Below, one piece after another: positions 13,051 through 13,665 of a DNA stretch of 13,665 nt. The first letter of the stretch is position 1, and each line of letters starts with the position of its first letter. The position numbers were made by a program, and so were the translations under genes. Under the pieces are notes generated by a model, which saw only the letters and a program-made list of their open reading frames with translations, was not told the origin of the DNA and made no database searches. Source of the DNA: Candidatus Atribacteria bacterium (GTDB lineage Bacteria; Atribacterota; Atribacteria; Atribacterales; Caldatribacteriaceae); NCBI GenBank assembly GCA_029982105.1, contig JARRCQ010000012.1, positions 1-13,665 on the forward strand, given 5' to 3'.

Positions 13051-13665
13051 TATCTTCCTCCTCTTGTTTTAAGCTTACTAAGTGCTTCTTCCATTTTATC
13101 CATAGCTCGAGTCAAATTTTCCAGAGAATTAGCAAATGATATCCTCAAATAGCCTTCTCCATAGCTACCAAAAGAAGTCCCGGGCAAAACTGCTACCCCA
13201 CCTTCTTTCAAAAGATAATCAGCCAGCTCTCTAGAAGTCATACCAAAATAAGTAATATTAGGAAAGAAATAAAAAGCCCCTTGAGGTTTAACTATCTTTA
13301 TTCCTTCCATCTGAGTCATTCTTTTCTCCATAAAATCTCTTCGCCGGCGAAATTCCTGAGTCATAGCCCGTACAGATTCTTCCCCATTCAAAAGAGCTTC
13401 TACTCCAGCTATCTGGGTAAAGGTACAAGTACAAGAATTAGAGTTAGTAACTAAAAGAGAAAGAAACCGTGCCCATTCTTCAGGTAAAACAGCATACCCC
13501 AATCTCCAACCAGTCATAGCAAAACTTTTGGAAAAAGCATCTAACATCACCGTTCTTTCTTTCATACCCGGAAATTGCAAGATGCTTGTATGCTTTTGGT
13601 CATAAATAATTTCACTATAGACCTCATCAGTAAAAACCAGCAAATCTTCTTCTTGGGCCAATCGA
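13050..13665 (-). CDS. PLP-dependent class I/II aminotransferase (C-terminal part, 5' end outside window)
   Basis: Fold-type I aminotransferase of the AspB-like family that transfers amino groups between amino acids and 2-oxo acids. About 205 codons are present, roughly half of a normal 390-residue enzyme, and the frame continues past the window edge, so the TTG at 13661 is an internal Leu and not a start. Seen are TDEVYSEIIYD (Asp and Tyr contacting PLP), SKSFAMTGWRLGY with the Schiff-base Lys, PQGAFYFFPNI, and the substrate-carboxylate Arg in GYLRISFA. The exact substrate cannot be told. The TAA stop shares its last base with the ATG of the downstream small gene. Confidence 0.93.
   Translation of the reverse strand, partial: RLAQEEDLLVFTDEVYSEIIYDQKHTSILQFPGMKERTVMLDAFSKSFAMTGWRLGYAVLPEEWARFLSLLVTNSNSCTCTFTQIAGVEALLNGEESVRAMTQEFRRRRDFMEKRMTQMEGIKIVKPQGAFYFFPNITYFGMTSRELADYLLKEGGVAVLPGTSFGSYGEGYLRISFANSLENLTRAMDKMEEALSKLKTRGGR

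Noticed and set aside
1..13665. CRISPR array, insertion sequence or prophage signals
   Set aside because: No regularly spaced repeats, transposase, integrase or terminal inverted repeats were found.

Overview
The window reads as chromosomal DNA from an AT-rich, strictly anaerobic bacterium. Shine-Dalgarno sites are strong (AGGAGGTGA types), tRNAs carry an encoded CCA, and the centrepiece is a trimeric [FeFe]-hydrogenase. This fits a fermentative or acetogenic Clostridia-like Bacillota, though a deep-branching anaerobic lineage with similar genes cannot be excluded. All genes but one are on the minus strand, so the biological order runs from high to low coordinates.

Right end (about 12.9-13.67 kb): the C-terminal half of a PLP-dependent aminotransferase (5' end outside the window) is coupled through a TAATG overlap to an unrecognised 50-codon gene. 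Their likely intrinsic terminator lies inside the 3' part of a convergent EamA/DMT transporter gene, the only plus-strand gene. The EamA gene has no Shine-Dalgarno and may be leaderless. About 370 bp without a convincing gene separates it from a divergent metallo-beta-lactamase-fold hydrolase. That gene has a TTG start and an in-frame TAG followed by 20 coding-looking codons before TAA.

Centre (3.2-10.9 kb): after a terminator and a candidate promoter comes one tightly packed operon. It runs: stand-alone thioredoxin-like [2Fe-2S] ferredoxin, PAS-containing sensory-type [FeFe]-hydrogenase homologue, SpoIIE/PP2C phosphatase, hydC, hydB, hydA. HydABC is the NAD(H)- and ferredoxin-linked (probably electron-bifurcating) hydrogenase. 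The first three genes look like a redox or H2-sensing module whose output is protein dephosphorylation. Most junctions overlap by 4-20 bp; only the phosphatase-hydC junction has a gap (34 bp).

Left end: a strong promoter whose -35 box overlaps the hydA stop codon drives tRNA-Ala(GGC). A 12-bp GC-rich terminator follows. The leuS Shine-Dalgarno lies 3 bp past its U-tract, so leuS, followed 1 nt later by comEA, seems to depend on read-through. The supported leuS start is a GTG at 3051. Starts reaching further upstream translate the terminator and the tRNA.
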